Positions 46,101 through 60,800 of a stretch of 64,000 bases of DNA are shown here, piece by piece. The notes beneath the pieces were generated by a model. It was not told the DNA's origin. It ran no database searches and was given only the letters and a program-made list of their open reading frames with translations. The stretch comes from Priapulus caudatus. Taxonomy: Eukaryota; Priapulida; Priapulimorpha; Priapulimorphida; Priapulidae. Each line of letters opens with the position of its first letter. Position 1 is the stretch's first letter. Where the stretch lies: positions 135,202-199,201 of the forward strand of contig NW_014577620.1 of the NCBI RefSeq assembly GCF_000485595.1, in the 5' to 3' direction. The position numbers were made by a program, and so were the translations under genes.

Positions 46101-49100
46101 GCCCAGTACACAAACTACTGTTACACGTGCTGTGGCGGTTGCAATTCGAATTGTAAACAACTGCTGATAACTGCATGATTTTCAATTGAGCTTTTTGAAT
46201 AGTAACTAGCACTGAAATTACACAACCTAATATGAATTTACCGTTAAGGTTATATACTTATAAATGACACAAGGTGTCAGGAATTCTAGCGGTTGTCAAC
46301 AATGCGGTTTTGATGGGCATCTTTAATTATATACAATTTACGGTAATAGTAATAAAAATTGGTAACCGGTAATAAGAATTATCAGTTAAGTGGTCGCGGT
46401 CGTTAAACGTGGAATGCGATTGATCGACAGTGAACAGAATGCGTAACATCAGTCAGTCGGAGTTGTCGGATGAAGGTTCGAGCAAGCTTGGAGAGAGAGG
46501 CTTCAGCGACGACCTGGACAGCCTGCGACGTCGGCTCGACAAGCTGCAGGCGATGTACACCACGCAGGTAACATGTCCATGTATTTGTCACCATGCAGGT
46601 AACATGTCCATGTATTTGTCACCATGCAGGTAACATGTCCATGTATTTGTCACCATGCAGGTGACATGTCCACGCGGTTGTACACCACGCAGGTAACATG
46701 GGCGTGGAGACATGTCCACGCGGTTGTACGCCACGCAGGTGGCATGTCCGCGCATTTGTAACCACGCAGGTGACGCGTCCACGCGTTTGTCACCACGCAG
46801 GTGACATGTCCGCGCATTTGTCACCAGGCAGTTGACATGGCCATGCATCTGTACTCCTCTCCTCCTTCACCTCTTCATTTTTCTCCTCCTCCTTCTCCTC
46901 CTCATTTTTCTCCTCCTCCTTCTCTTCCTCTATCCTTGAAACTCACGTCGTGTACACGCTTGCAGTCGGTGAACTCGTTCCCGGAGCCGGACGATCGTAG
47001 AGGAGGAGGAGGAGGCTGCGAGCAGCAGCAGCGCGGCAAGCAGGAGCTGGAGAGCAAGCTGCTCGACCTGCAGGACAAGAAGATCGACGAGCTGCTGCAG
47101 CAGCTCCAGGTTCTCCGACGCCCCGAGCACATGAACAACGGTGAGCCGTGTGAATTCATATTTATCTTGTGTTAAATCCAAGAAATTAACATACTATCGA
47201 AATTTTCGGGTCTCCGGGAAATCTTCATCAGGATGTGACGTCACCATAGGTGGCAGCAGGTGACATCATGAAGTTTGTGATGTGTTACACTCGAGGGGGC
47301 CTGCTCCAGGTGGGCGGCCTCGGCTTCAGTAAATTGTCATATGTGAGAGTCGTCTTCGAATTTAGCCGGGAGTCCGACGCCCGAGACGCAGAAATCTCGG
47401 CGGGCGTGTAAACATTGCATGATCGCTTGCCCGGCGGGGTTCTGCTTTAAAAACGCATAAACTGTAAATTACAACTGGCCATTAATTAAGGTTTTTAATT
47501 TAAAATTGCGTAATGCTAACACCGGAAACAAATGGCATGTAGAAGTTGTCTGGTGTACACTTCTTTATTCAATATTCCAAAAATATTCCTGCAAAATATA
47601 TGGGCAACTAGAATGTCATTCGGGCATGTACATTACACAGAATACTTGCCCGAAGGGCATGTGGCTCAAAAACTTTTAATGCAGACTGGGTGAGCGGTCG
47701 CCGCGGTAACCATCGCGGGCTGTCCGTGGACGCGCACACTCCTTTCTTGCCCCGCGGTCGATCGTCGAAGTGCGGCATTGAATGTTGCGTGTTCGTCGGT
47801 GTCTCGGATGTAGGATGGGCATTACTTTGTTTTTCATGACAAAAATTGCAGACATGTTGCTTTCAGTGCTGCGTGGAGCACAATTATAGTGAAAGCCGGT
47901 TATGCAATGTGATCGGTGCTAGCTGAAATCATATGTTTACCTGATCCATCCGTCTGAAGAGATATTCTTATCTTTTTTGTTTAGGTCAGTCAAGCTAGAC
48001 CCGTTTTTGCATGTATTTTGTGCATGCACATCAAATTGTAGACTGTGTGTCACCTCATCCATCGCTGCGAAGCATTGTTAGAATATCCCTTCCCCCTTCC
48101 TCCATCGCAATGCTGATTGGCTTGTGGTGCCTGTCAGTCACTCCATGCGGACATGTCGATCGCTTTACGTTTCTCAGGTAGCCGTTGTTTGCTGTTGCAG
48201 CATCTGAGAGAGCGGGGGCGCCGTCGTCACAGACGAAGCTGAACCGTGGCGCCGCGGCGCACGAGACGACGAGCGCGGCGTGCGAGGCGCTACAGCAGCT
48301 CGACGCTCAGGACAGACTCACGTTCGTATTGCGCCGGTCTCGCGCTAGTGCCACGCATTCAGCTGTGTGTTTACACCATGCGGTGCCCCACCCGTAACAG
48401 CTCCTGGGTTTAATTTTCCTCGATGTCACTACTGTTGCCCATCAGTGCCTCACCGGACACTATGTTATATTTAGGTAGATTTAGAGTCGGGAACACTTAG
48501 TGTTTAGGAATAGAGATTGTTAATTGTGACTAGTTTGCGTGCTACAGTAAATGGGAAAAAATAGCAGCTTGTATTCTCTTGGTCTTAAGTATTACGTTTG
48601 GCCCTACCCGCGTAAACATGTAATATGTAACCAGTTATGATTCCTGGAACCCAGATGCTGCATAAATCACATCAAGGCATGTTAAGCTCCCACCGCCCTT
48701 TCATAGCTATGCTAACTTCCCTATCTCGCGCGCACATGATTCTACAGCGAACGAAGTTTCATTGGCTTTCGAGAATTAGCAAAAGTTAAACGAAAGCCGA
48801 AGTTTAAACTCGATGTCTGTTACTAACACAGCGACAATAATTAAGCCGAGTAGAGCAAACAAACAAGCAATCAAGAACTATAAACGAGAAAATATAGCAA
48901 CCAGGTCACTAACCGACCTCGCAGCTGCTGCAGCCCTCACAACGATCCAAATTCCAATGCGAGCGTGCCTTGACGTGTGCTGTCTGTCGTTGGCCCTTGC
49001 AGGAAGTTGGAGGAGGTGCGGGATCGACTGGACCAGCTACGCATGCTGGTGGAGTACTTCCAGAACAGCAACACTGACCTGGTGGGAGTCATCAATGAGG

Positions 49101-49167
49101 CAGACGAGAACCTGGCTGATGTGGCCGGCTACCCGCACGCAAACCCTCCGCACCCTCATCCCGACCC

Positions 49168-49207
<40 letters not shown>

Positions 49208-51259
49208 GACTCCAGTAATGTCCGGCACAACCTGAGGTGTGAGCGGGGCCGCAGAGTGCAATCATGTTGTGATTGTTGTTGTAAACAAATACAGTTTAAA
49301 CTGTATTTGTTCACAACATCAATCTCAACGTGATTGCAAATGATTGCATAAAAGATTGTTAAATGACTTAACTAAATAGTTAGTCAGTTAACAATCTTTT
49401 ATATAACTACCTTAGCATTCTAAACTATATATTTATTAAAAAAATAACGTGTTATATTTGTAATAAATACATATTTTAGAATGGTAATGTAGTTACATAA
49501 CAGATTGTTACATAAAACCAAACTGAATTTTTAGCTCATCTGACATAGTCAGATGCAGCTTGTAGAATCGCATGATCGTCCGTCCGTCCGTCCGGTCGTC
49601 CGTCCGGTCGTCCGTCCGTCAACAGTTGGGCACAAATCTTAACCGCTCGACGTACGGTCACGATATTCGGGTCGTTGGGGGGGATCGTCAAAACGAGTTG
49701 GGATGTCGAAGCTGGGGGTCAAAGGTCAAAGGTCAAGAGGTGTAAAAGAAGGGGGAACATTCACTCCTTAACTTAAGGTATAGGGAGGAAATGCAGAATT
49801 GCGGCACAAATCTAAACGGCTCGACCTAGGCTCGTGATAGTCGGTGTATAGCATCATGGTAGGAAAAGCCATCACTGTGCCGAAATTGGAGGTCACAGGT
49901 CAAAGGTCAATGGGCACAGGGCAGATTTTAGACATTTTCTGAGGACATGGTCTGACGGAGCGATTGAAAAACTTTTTTGTTTCAGCGGTGACCTAGCATT
50001 TTTATGGCTTTATTGAAAGGACCATGAAATGTCCCTTCTGCTGACATGCGAAGAGTAAGTGTCGGATAACCTTTTGACCCTCAAGAGGAGGGTTAAACAT
50101 GGATTTGTTGACTGTCTGTTAGAAAGAATTTGACTGCCGGGTTTGCTAGTAGAATCTATACATGCCTGGATGTATGAGGCTACAATGTCACAGTGAAATT
50201 TCAAAAGCTAAATTTGGTTAAAGAAGGTTTATGCTCCTTAAATCGTATAATTTATATGGCATTCTGTAGTGTCAGTATGTTACATGTAACGTACTGGCTG
50301 CTGCCAGTGCAATGAGTGCATGTGTTGGGGCAGTTTTTGCCTGCGTTAATTGGTTGCAGGTGGCAGCTCTCTATTTGCAGCCTGTAGGCTTGCGTAGGTA
50401 AATGGATGAGTGCTTACCTATTCTGTCTTGCAAATAGTTGTTGCTACTACGAATGATGGGAGCTTCCATCTTTAATCTGAAGACACTTAAACGTACGCGC
50501 CATCTCGTGGCAACTTTCATAACGATCCCAACGAACATTCTTTTGAGAAGGTTCCTGATACCATCTCTGTGCATTCCACTATTTCGGCGTGTATGTGAAC
50601 ACATTTGGGACTAACAGGGTTTACTAGAATCCCACCACTCCACCACAGAGTCACCGCAGTAGACGTTAGATGAGCGCTGTCGCTATGCGGCACTTGTTTT
50701 CAGTAGCTTTATTATAGAAACCGTTGTTTTCACTAATTCATGATTACATTAATTTAATTTAATTTCTCACGATGAGCAGGAAGCAGCAACAGCAGCAGCG
50801 ACCACTGAGCAGAGAGACTGGCGCCGCACCGCCGCACATTGTGCCGATCAAGAGCAAGAAGGAGGACAACCCATCGCGCGAGAAGAACCGCTCGCGGTCT
50901 ATAGAGCGCCAGCAGCAGCGGCGCGTCAAGCTGCCGGCCGAGCGCGACACGCTGAACGTCTCGATCGGGGGCGCCACCGAGGAGGACGACACGTTCTCGC
51001 AGACTAGCAGCAACCTGGCACTGCGTGGCGCTTACGGAGTTGACCCAGTTATACGTGAGAAGGAAAGGTGAGCTATCGAACGAGGGTGGGTAGGAGCATT
51101 GTGATGTCTAGGTGTTTGCCATAAAGTTACCATTAATAGTCACTAGTTGTGCTTATATCACCGTCGATATGAAGTGTTCTTGTAATATGGGATGTCGATT
51201 TTATGCAAAAATTCCAGCTGAGTACTTGATGTTACTTGACTGTACTTGAGCTTGTAGTA

Positions 51260-51298
<39 letters not shown>

Positions 51299-54200
51299 TA
51301 TATCTATAACGCCTCTAAAAAATTTTCATAACCTTATCAGCAATAGTGGTTAGTTGCACTTGTTGTTTATATCTACTGTTCTTGTATTTCCTGTTGCTTT
51401 ATGCTAAAATCATACGATTGCAGGAAGTTACAGTCCACAAAGGCCAAGCTGAAAGACATTCAAGATTTGATCTTGCTGTTGGAGAATTCAGCCGACCTGC
51501 CGTCTGGCCTGATAGCTGATAGGCTAGCTAGGCTTAACATTGGTTCAGAGACGGACAGCCAGCTAGTGGATGAGCACAACCTGACGCTAGACGCCAGCAT
51601 GTTGAGTGAAGGCGAGGCAAGTGCGGTAGCGATAAGTTTTGATGGAGTGGGGTTCCTCATATCCCACTCCTGCCAGATATTTCCAGTTGTTGTGGTATAC
51701 CTATTATAGAATCTTCTGTTTGTTGAGTTTTGTTGAAAGGGGAGGCCAAGTGTTTTTATGTGGTATGCTGTGATAATGGGCAGTTTCATCCCTTTACACA
51801 GAATTGATGCCTGCCATTATTATAATTATTGGTGATTGATTATCATGACAGCGTGGAGTTTTGTGGACTGAGAAAACAACGTTGCCCGCGACCGCAAGGT
51901 TAACATTGATTCTTGAGGGTAGGAATGTACGGCACACCAAAATAGAACAAGAACATTTTATTTACTAATCTTAGTCTACCTATGATACCAAGACTATGCA
52001 AGGACCACCCCTTCTTCAAACGCCCTAAAAGCTTCCTGTGTGTGCAATGAGCATCATTTATGTGTGTTGGCCTTAGTAGGTGATCCTGTGGGTGCTACAG
52101 AAGGCTATGCAAGGACCACCCCTCCTTCAAACACTCCCTCAAACAATCCTTCAAACACTCAACTTCCCTAACCCTAAAAGCTCACTGAGTGTGTAACGAG
52201 CATCATGTTGGCATTGGTAGGTGATCCCGAGGGCACTACAGAAGGAGCCGGCTGCTGCTGCGACGTCGTCGTCGCTGCTTCAGCTGGGGGAGCATCAGCA
52301 GGAGGAGCTGGAACACCTGCTGCCGGACCGGCTTCAACTAGCCGACCTACAGAAGGAGATCGACAAGTTGCATCAGCAGTTTCCTGATAAGAACAGGGTG
52401 AGTTCTACATCTCTGCTGATTGGAACGACTGATCGTATTTTGCTTGCCCTCACGTTCGTGTGTAATAACGGCCAACTGGTTACTGTCACATCGTTTGATG
52501 ATATGAACTGTGAAATGTATGTGTGCTCTTGCAATCTCGTTCCAAATGTTCGATTTCTGAAGGTGCACATTCAACAACTTTACTAACAACAATGTGATCA
52601 TACAGCGATTTACTATCAATCGGCTGGTAACCTGCAGATACTAAGTCGCCATTGGTCCGCGCTGGTGTTATGTGTGGGACATAATTTTAAGATGGCGAGC
52701 GTAGCGAGTGTCCCGTCTTATTGTATACAGTCTTTGGTGATGTTCTTGTTATGTTAGGCTTTGTGTGAAAATCTGGTTTGTGTTGTTTCGCTGGTTGATT
52801 GAAATGCTCTATAGTGATGAGACTCTACGACACATATTTAATGAAGATACATGACTCTGCTGCCTACAGCATAAAAAACGTGCGTGTTGTAAGTTAATTA
52901 CCTGATAATTTCTAGTTGTGGCCAGGATTATGGGTGTCTATGCCGCATGTGGGGGAGTGGGGTAACTAGGGTAGTATTAGGTTATGTATTTGGTTTATCT
53001 TGGGGGATGTTCTGATTATGCAAAAAACTGGTCTCTACAACTTTAGAATGAGCTGCCAGTGGAGCAAAGAAGAAATAACGTGGCAGGTGACAGGGAATCA
53101 CCCACCATGGATCTGAACCAGTCTAGTGGAAGAACACCCATCGAGCAGCATAGTGCAGAGGGTGCGTGCATCTTCATGCGTGTGAAAAACAAGTTGTATC
53201 GAACATATATAAATATTTAGGATAACTTTACATCTTAATTTGTTGTGCTGGTAGTTTCGTGCATAGTGTTTGTGTATGTTTAATTGTTTATGTGTTCCAT
53301 CCATTCATCCATCCATCTGTCCATCTGTGGCTTTGTCCACCCATCGAAGTAAGTCGAAGTAACGCCTTCCTTGTCCTAAAAATGAATTGCCCTTTAAATT
53401 AATTGCCCCTTGCTCTTCACCTTCACCGGCGAGCGCAGGCGTGTACACGACGAATCAGGAGGTGTGGTCGGAGATGCGGCGACGTCTGATTCTGCGTGAG
53501 GAGCTGCGTCAGAAGAAGCGGGAGCTCGAGGCGATGATGCGCAAGGACAAGCAGAAGCGCATCTACAACCGTAACCAGGACAACCAGAGCGACAGCGTCG
53601 CGTTCTCCATCAAGTCGGAGACGCTCGGGTGAGCGGGACGGATGCTGGCGTGTCGATTCACGGTCGTGTTTTGGATTTTGCGAGTCTGCTCGCGTGGATG
53701 TAGCGATAGTGCATAATAGCACAGTTGTAATAAGTTTGCACTTGTAAATATTTACAACAAATTTATACATAAATATTTAAAATATGTAAATAATAAAATA
53801 TTTACGTAAATACAGTACGTATATATGGCATGTTGTATAATACATAAAAATGTGTGATTTCTTCATCGCATTTCAGCACAAGTGTAAGAAGTGCGGACGT
53901 CACCATGGCAACGTGGGGTGGAAGTAGCACCGTGGACCTAGATAACATTGATGAGAATGATAATAATGATCAAAACGACAGTAAGCCAGCCCACACTGAA
54001 ATGTTTTGCAAAATTCACAAATAATCTAAAGGATAATTCGCCTTTTCGACAATTCTGAGCGTCAAGTTTCATTTGTGTACTAGAAAGCTCGGAGCGCTTA
54101 CGGAACGTAGTTTCACTTCACTACCCCGTTTGAAGAGCTCATCACTCGATGCCATCAAGCTGTAACGTTAGTGAATATGCTACTGCTGCTGCGTTTTAGA

Positions 54201-57200
54201 CTATGACCGCAACCAGTGCATAGAGGACGACGATGATGAGGAGGAGGAGAACGACGACGACGGCGACGACACGAACACGTACACCGTCGAGAGCGAATAC
54301 CGAACGCAGAGTCGGGACGTCGTGGCACCCGTCATCGAGGTTGTCAACCACAAACGCAATGCCGTTGACGTCACGGGTGAGTGATTGATCGCCCCTGATT
54401 AGTCATCTCTCCACGGCCGCTCGCTCGCGTGTCTGCCTTGCAGCTCGTGCTGCCGCACACGACTTATGCGGGCCTCGTACGGGCCCCGGACAGACAGGGT
54501 ATTTAAACCTTACCTCTAAGCCTGAGAAAGTCCGATTTTCTGATTTTCAAGGTGTCTGGAAAATATTGAAAAATAAGCTATGGTCTTATATTAGAAAGTT
54601 GGGAATATTTGCTATTATTTATCTGCTCTTGAAAATGGACCCACTGGGTGCTAGAAAATGCTTGGGAAACTTTATCAAATGCTAACCCTTTATCTGCTTT
54701 ATTACAGGTGCGCGCAATAATGCCACAGCAGTCAGTAGGCCCCGGAACCTGTCTAATGTGTCAGCAGCCTCGTCAGTGTTCAACAACAGCCGTGTGCAGA
54801 ACCGCACCAGACAAGAGGTAGTACGTCTCCTTATATATGCTTACTAGTGATTTTATTTACGTTTATACTTTGATTCATTTCCGATTGTGTTGTCTGTAGA
54901 ACGTTTGGGTGGTCTGTGTGTGTGTCCGTCCGTCGGTGCACGTGCGTGCGTGCGTGTGTGTAATATTGTTTTGTTGTATGAAAATTTGCCCAATGTTTAT
55001 GAGAAATTTTTAATTGTATTCTTTTATTAGCATTTCTTAAAAGTTGTATTAATTATTTAATTTGCATGTAAACGAAATATTATCAAAACCAAGCAAGTCA
55101 GAACTGTACTTCTTGTTTGCTAGATGCTTGTGGTTGCTAAGACTAGCATGAAAATCAAGGTGACAATCGTGACAAGATGTGGTCTGCGGATTTGACTTGG
55201 GCTCTGGATATAAATGGATTCCTGTTTGAGTCTCTACCTGCAGTAAACTATATGGTGACACCTTGCCAAAAGACAAGTCCCTCTTTCAATTAGTTTGACC
55301 TTTTTCACGCCTGCTATTATTGAACAGTTGTTGAAATGTCCAACTGTCAGTCTGGATGGGATATTTTTGTTGGTGTTTGTTCAAGGCGGGTACATTGTAC
55401 TGGGTTCCTCGTGGGTATGTACATGGGTACATATCACATCCAGTGGCACAGTGCATCAGTTTACCTCTGATTTCCCCCAAACCTATGTGTAGCAACATGT
55501 ATGGGTAGTACTAGGCTCGACTCACAGATGCTCCTGTTAGACGGCCACTACAAAGACGATTCACCCATGGGTACACTGGCAGGTAGCTATGGAGAGTATT
55601 ACAGCATGTAATGTGATCTGACCATTAAAATAGCCTGTGCAAGCCCTGTCAGTTGTCAATTGGCAGTGTTTTGAGGTCAACGTAAGAGCATGAGGATATA
55701 TGCCAGATGTTGTCCCTAAGCAGATGACCACCCTGACGCCCATGTGTGCACTGGCAGGGCATTGCTATGCATTACAATACAACGTGCTGTGACTTCACCA
55801 TTAGCAAGCGCTGTCCCTGTCAGTCGTCATTGGGCAGCGTTTTGGGGTCAAACTAGGAGCATGAGTATATCTGCGAGATGTTGTCCCTTGAAAGATCCCA
55901 CCCTATAATCCGGCGTTGTTCTCAGAACATTCGGCCGCCCGGTGACCTGGTGGAGGAGGCGGACGACGGGACGCTGCTGCCGGACGTGGAGGAGCAGCGA
56001 CCCTCGGCGGGGATGGCCGAGCAGGTTCACGTGCTGCAGCGGCAGCTGGACAGCACGCAGGCCCTCTACCAGTCGCTGCTGCAGGACTCGCACGCTCTCA
56101 ACTACCTGCTACAGAGCTCCGGCTCTCAAGGTACGAGCGAGACGGAGGCAGCGGACGGCGTGCAGGGGGGGGGGGAGATAGCTCACGGATACAAAGTGGT
56201 AATGTTACGGGCCCGGATGTCTTGAACGATTATTTTGATTATTGGAACTAGGATAAACTAAGTAAAACAACCGCAGAGCCAGCATAAACAACTCGTATTT
56301 AGTAAGGAATAATACATAACAATAGAATGGATGAGTATGTGCATGATGTGCGTGGGTTCCTGGAGAGAATATGCATTTCGGTAGCAAGTCGGCAATTTTA
56401 GACGCAATGAGCTCCTAATGCATAACACCCCATAGGGCTTGGCAGAAGAAGTGTGGAACGATTGAGAAATTTTTCCACATTTAGAACATGCACGTCGAAA
56501 AGTTTGACATTTTCTGCAATGGCACGCGGAGCTATGTTGACTCGTGCAATTCCCTAATGAGTGTTTTAATTATTTTGCTGCATCGCAGGGAGTGCTGTGC
56601 CTCCTAGTCCGGGTCTCGTTGCTAACCTGCAGGAGTGCTACCAGCAGCTTCACCAGCAGCAGCAGAAGCTACACCACCTGCAGGTGTGGCAAATCTTCCG
56701 CTCCCCCGCTCATTTTTGACATCTTGGTTATCAATGCAGTCCATATACATTCACTAAGAAATGTTTTGAGAGGTGGGGTGCACGAATATTGAGTAGTAGG
56801 CTGTGAAATTACCAGCCTGTAGTGTACCGTCATGTCAATACTGTTTTAGGAAATTAAAAGGTATTTTTGTAATTACCAATGTTCCAATGTCAGACTCCAA
56901 ATGCTAGTGATGGCGAAAATTTCATTCAAATCTCGCCCAATTTCAGGGACTTTTCGTAATTTCTCGTACCTTCCGCTCCACAGGCGGGCATGCAGCAGAC
57001 TCTCGGACAGTGCTACACGGTGCAGCCGTCTCCCGTCAACAACCAGGTGCGGCAGCAGTGGCAGCCGCAGGCGTCCCCTGTCGTGCTCGATCCACGTCAC
57101 CTCGAGCCGTCGTCCGACCCCGCCGCCGCTCCCCGTACGCCCGGCGTGTCCGCCCCCACCGCTGCCGCCACAGGGGGAGGAGCAGCCGACTACAGTTATT

Positions 57201-57793
57201 GGCCGCCGGTGTGGTACCCGCCATATCCGCCACCGTCGCCGTGGATAAACCCGTACTACGTGCACATGCAGCCCCCGCCTCCACCGATGCTGCCATCGCC
57301 GCTGCCGACGTCGGGCTACCTCGGCGCCACCTACCCGAGTGCGTATGCCGGCGGGAGCACGTTCTCGCTGCGCACACAGTTCCCGTCGTCCTTCTACGGT
57401 GGAGAGACACCAGGGGGCGCCGCTGCGCAGAACAACTTCAGCGCGCCGCCGCCGCCGTCGACGCCGTTCAACAATCTCGTCGTGACGACGACGACGGCGA
57501 CGAATGCGCAGAACAACCTAGGGGGCGCCGGCGTTTGCAGCGTGTCGGCGGCGCGGCTCGGCCGCAGCGACACGTTCACAGTGGCGCGCGGCGAGGGCGA
57601 GCGGCGGCGCGCGACGCCGCGTCTCATCAACGAGCGCAGCATCCACAACGACCTGCAGCGGCCGCTGACACGGCACACGGAGAACACGGAGCGCTCGTTG
57701 TCGTCGTCATCGTCACGGCGACCACCGGCGCCAGCGCCGCCCGCGCACATGGTGCGCAACAACACGTTCACTGTGCGCGAGAGCGCGAGAGCG

Positions 57794-57838
<45 letters not shown>

Positions 57839-60800
57839 CCTCATCCTCATCCTCCGAGCTTCGCGTGGAACTCGAACATCAAGGTTAGTGGATTGTCAGT
57901 TGAGTTATTTTCTATGGTTTTTACCGATTTATTTATTTATTTATTGAGTGATTGATTGATGATTGTTGATCAATTGATTAATCAATTATGAAGACAAGTA
58001 GTTGATCATCTCTTCTGAAAAACAGCTTGTGATCGAAACTCCTAATAACCACGTGCCATGAAAAATAATTGAGAATGTAAAACAAAGTGAAGTGTCTGCG
58101 GCTCGTGATTCACTTCAATCCTGGCTTGTGTTGAGCATGTTTGTAGATAATAAATCTGGAAGACACGCAACCAATGCAGCAGTAATGTTGTAACATATCT
58201 CTATGAATCGTTGTTTAGGTGTAATTGTAAGTGTTGCATGCTCCCGCTACATTTTAAAAGCCTCAGTTGAACGGAAATGGTAAAAGTGCGCTTAACAGAT
58301 TGGTGGCTGTGTTGTAGAAGTGTTGTGACTGTATAATTGCAGTTTGAGAAAAACTTCATAGGCATTCTTCATAGGCAGGTACATCCATTCTGTAGACATA
58401 TCAGCTAACACTTGTTTAATTTGACTGTATCTAGTATTTTACATAAATTTACGTAATTTAGCGATATCTAAATAATAGGTCATTTTGCTGGATTGTGAAA
58501 TTATGACCGATTTCTGCCACCAGGTGGAGCCGTCAGACACGGCATCCGCAGAGTCGTCGCTTTATGACAATGCCGCTATGCCCGGCGTGTCCCGGCAGGT
58601 GGACGACGGTGGCGCCCCCACCCGCGTTGCCGCCGCCGAGACAATCCCGAAGCTGAATCTTGACGCGGTGATACGGAACAAGAAGCGGCGGAGGGTGGAG
58701 GATTCGGAAGCAGCATCCGACACTTCTAGCAAGGCCAACTTGTGTGAGTACATACCCTTGCAGTTTCTGTGTATGTGCAGGGTCTCCAACCATTCCGCAT
58801 TCTGCGGAATCATTACGATTTCTAGGCTTAACCTCCGCATTCCGCAGCGGCAAGGTTATATTCCGCATTTCAGTTGCACTGTATAAAATTTGCACTGATT
58901 GTTCGCATTGTTCGCTTGGACACATTGTATTTTTTTGAGCCGGTGCCTGGCACTGGCCACGCGCTGGTGCAGTACTCAGAGATGCAGCAAGTTATTAATA
59001 GCCGTCACCGCGCGAGTCGTTTCTTGGAAATGAACACTCTGCCATTACCTTAGTTTTGCACCCCCCCTACCATCGCTCAGTGTTATAATGTGTTTCTGTA
59101 TGCATTTTGTATCTGGCATGTCTACGGTAAATGGAACAGCCTAGTCAGACAGGCGCTGTCTACAAGGTGTCGCGTAGTTTGTCTGTTAAATAAATATTTA
59201 ATCCTATATTTTAATGGAGCCATTTCCTCTTCGAGTTCTGAAAATACCAGTTCATGTTAGATTTCATTTGGATACTAAATACACGTATTATTAAAAATGA
59301 GGTGTGGTGGATTGGGTTTTGAAAAATAACTTGTAGGGTTGAGTCTAGGGTTGAGATAGTTTTCATCAGACATGAGAATATGGCCCACAGTATGACTCAG
59401 ATTGCAGGAAAATGGCTTAAATATTTCAAAATTTTCTGGGGGGGCATGCCCCCAGACCCCCCTAGCACTGGCATGCCTACGGCACGCGGGCCTGCCTGCG
59501 GCAGCCAATGTTAATTTCGCCCCCCCCCCCCGTCCATCAATTTCATTCCGCATTTGGAGTTCACAAGGTTGGAGACCCTGTATGTGTGTAGTGGAGGCCT
59601 GAACCGCCTCTACGGGATGCAGTGCCCACTGCACCACCCTGGCCCACCCTGTGTGGGTTTAAAAGCTTATAACTCAATCGCATTGAGATGTAAAGTTAGT
59701 GCCGAGCAGTATGGATGCGACAAGTGCCAAAAAGTAACAAGTGAAGTAAAAGTATTTTCTCTTAAAGTGGCTTAAGTATTTTTTTTGTGTTTTTCCAAAA
59801 TGTTAAATAATATTGTAACAAACACGGGAGTAAGATATTAGTCGAGGATCGGTTTTTTTGTTTTCCCCACTGATCTTGTTAACCTTTATTGTAAATGTAT
59901 TTATTGGTTACCATAGTACAAGTAATGTGTGGTTTCCAAATTCTTATAAAATACTATAACACACACTAGGCCAGGTATTAATCGCTAATCGTCTTGTTGT
60001 TCTCCCACTAATATTGATTTTGGGGGTTTTCTATGTACGATAAATATTGAACGTCACTCTGCTAATGACCGAGTTGGTTAATGAGTTAGTTAATGTTATT
60101 AGGGAGTTAGGTAATGGCAGAATCTCACGCGAGTCTGTGTTTGCTCCATTAGCTTACGGTCTCGCATATCCTGCGCCGATGCAATCGTCTGCGGCTGCAG
60201 CGGAGAGCTTTGTGATGCAGCAGCACAGACCTGGGCTGAGCAGTGGCATCTGTGGAACAACATTCCTGGACTCTGCGAGTGCTGCGAGTGCAATGTCTAG
60301 TCAGAGAGAGGATGCTGGCAATGTAGAGAGGATCAACAGCGACATGTAAGTTAGTTGCAGTTATAATTTACCTCAAGTGATAAGTTGCACAGCAACTTGT
60401 AAGTTGCAGAACATTTATGTAGAACATTTAACTTGTAGTTGCAGAACATTTAAATTATAAGTTGCAGTGCATGTAAGTCACCTTGATTTCACCCCACCGG
60501 TCTCATTTAATGGTCTTCTTCAGAGTCAGACTCACCAAGCAACCAGTCACTGTTTGAAAATCTCGTTATTTAAAATGGCGTGTTTTTTTTATGTTTTGAA
60601 AATTGATTTCGTGATAATTGATTATTAATATTTCCGCTGGTAGAGAGCCGGCCGCGACGAGCAAACAGTGGCTGTTCAACTCATCTATTTGAAATGACGC
60701 TGCATGTTTTTATCACGTATTGAAAATTGATTATTGATTATTGATTATTGATTAATGATTATTGCCGACAGAGAGTCGGACGCGCCGAGCAACCAGTCGC

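Noticed and set aside
57010-57888. A 290-codon arginine/alanine-rich frame over PCM1 exon 25
   Set aside because: It is out of frame with the exon that matches family position, phase and composition; GC-rich sequence keeps several frames open.
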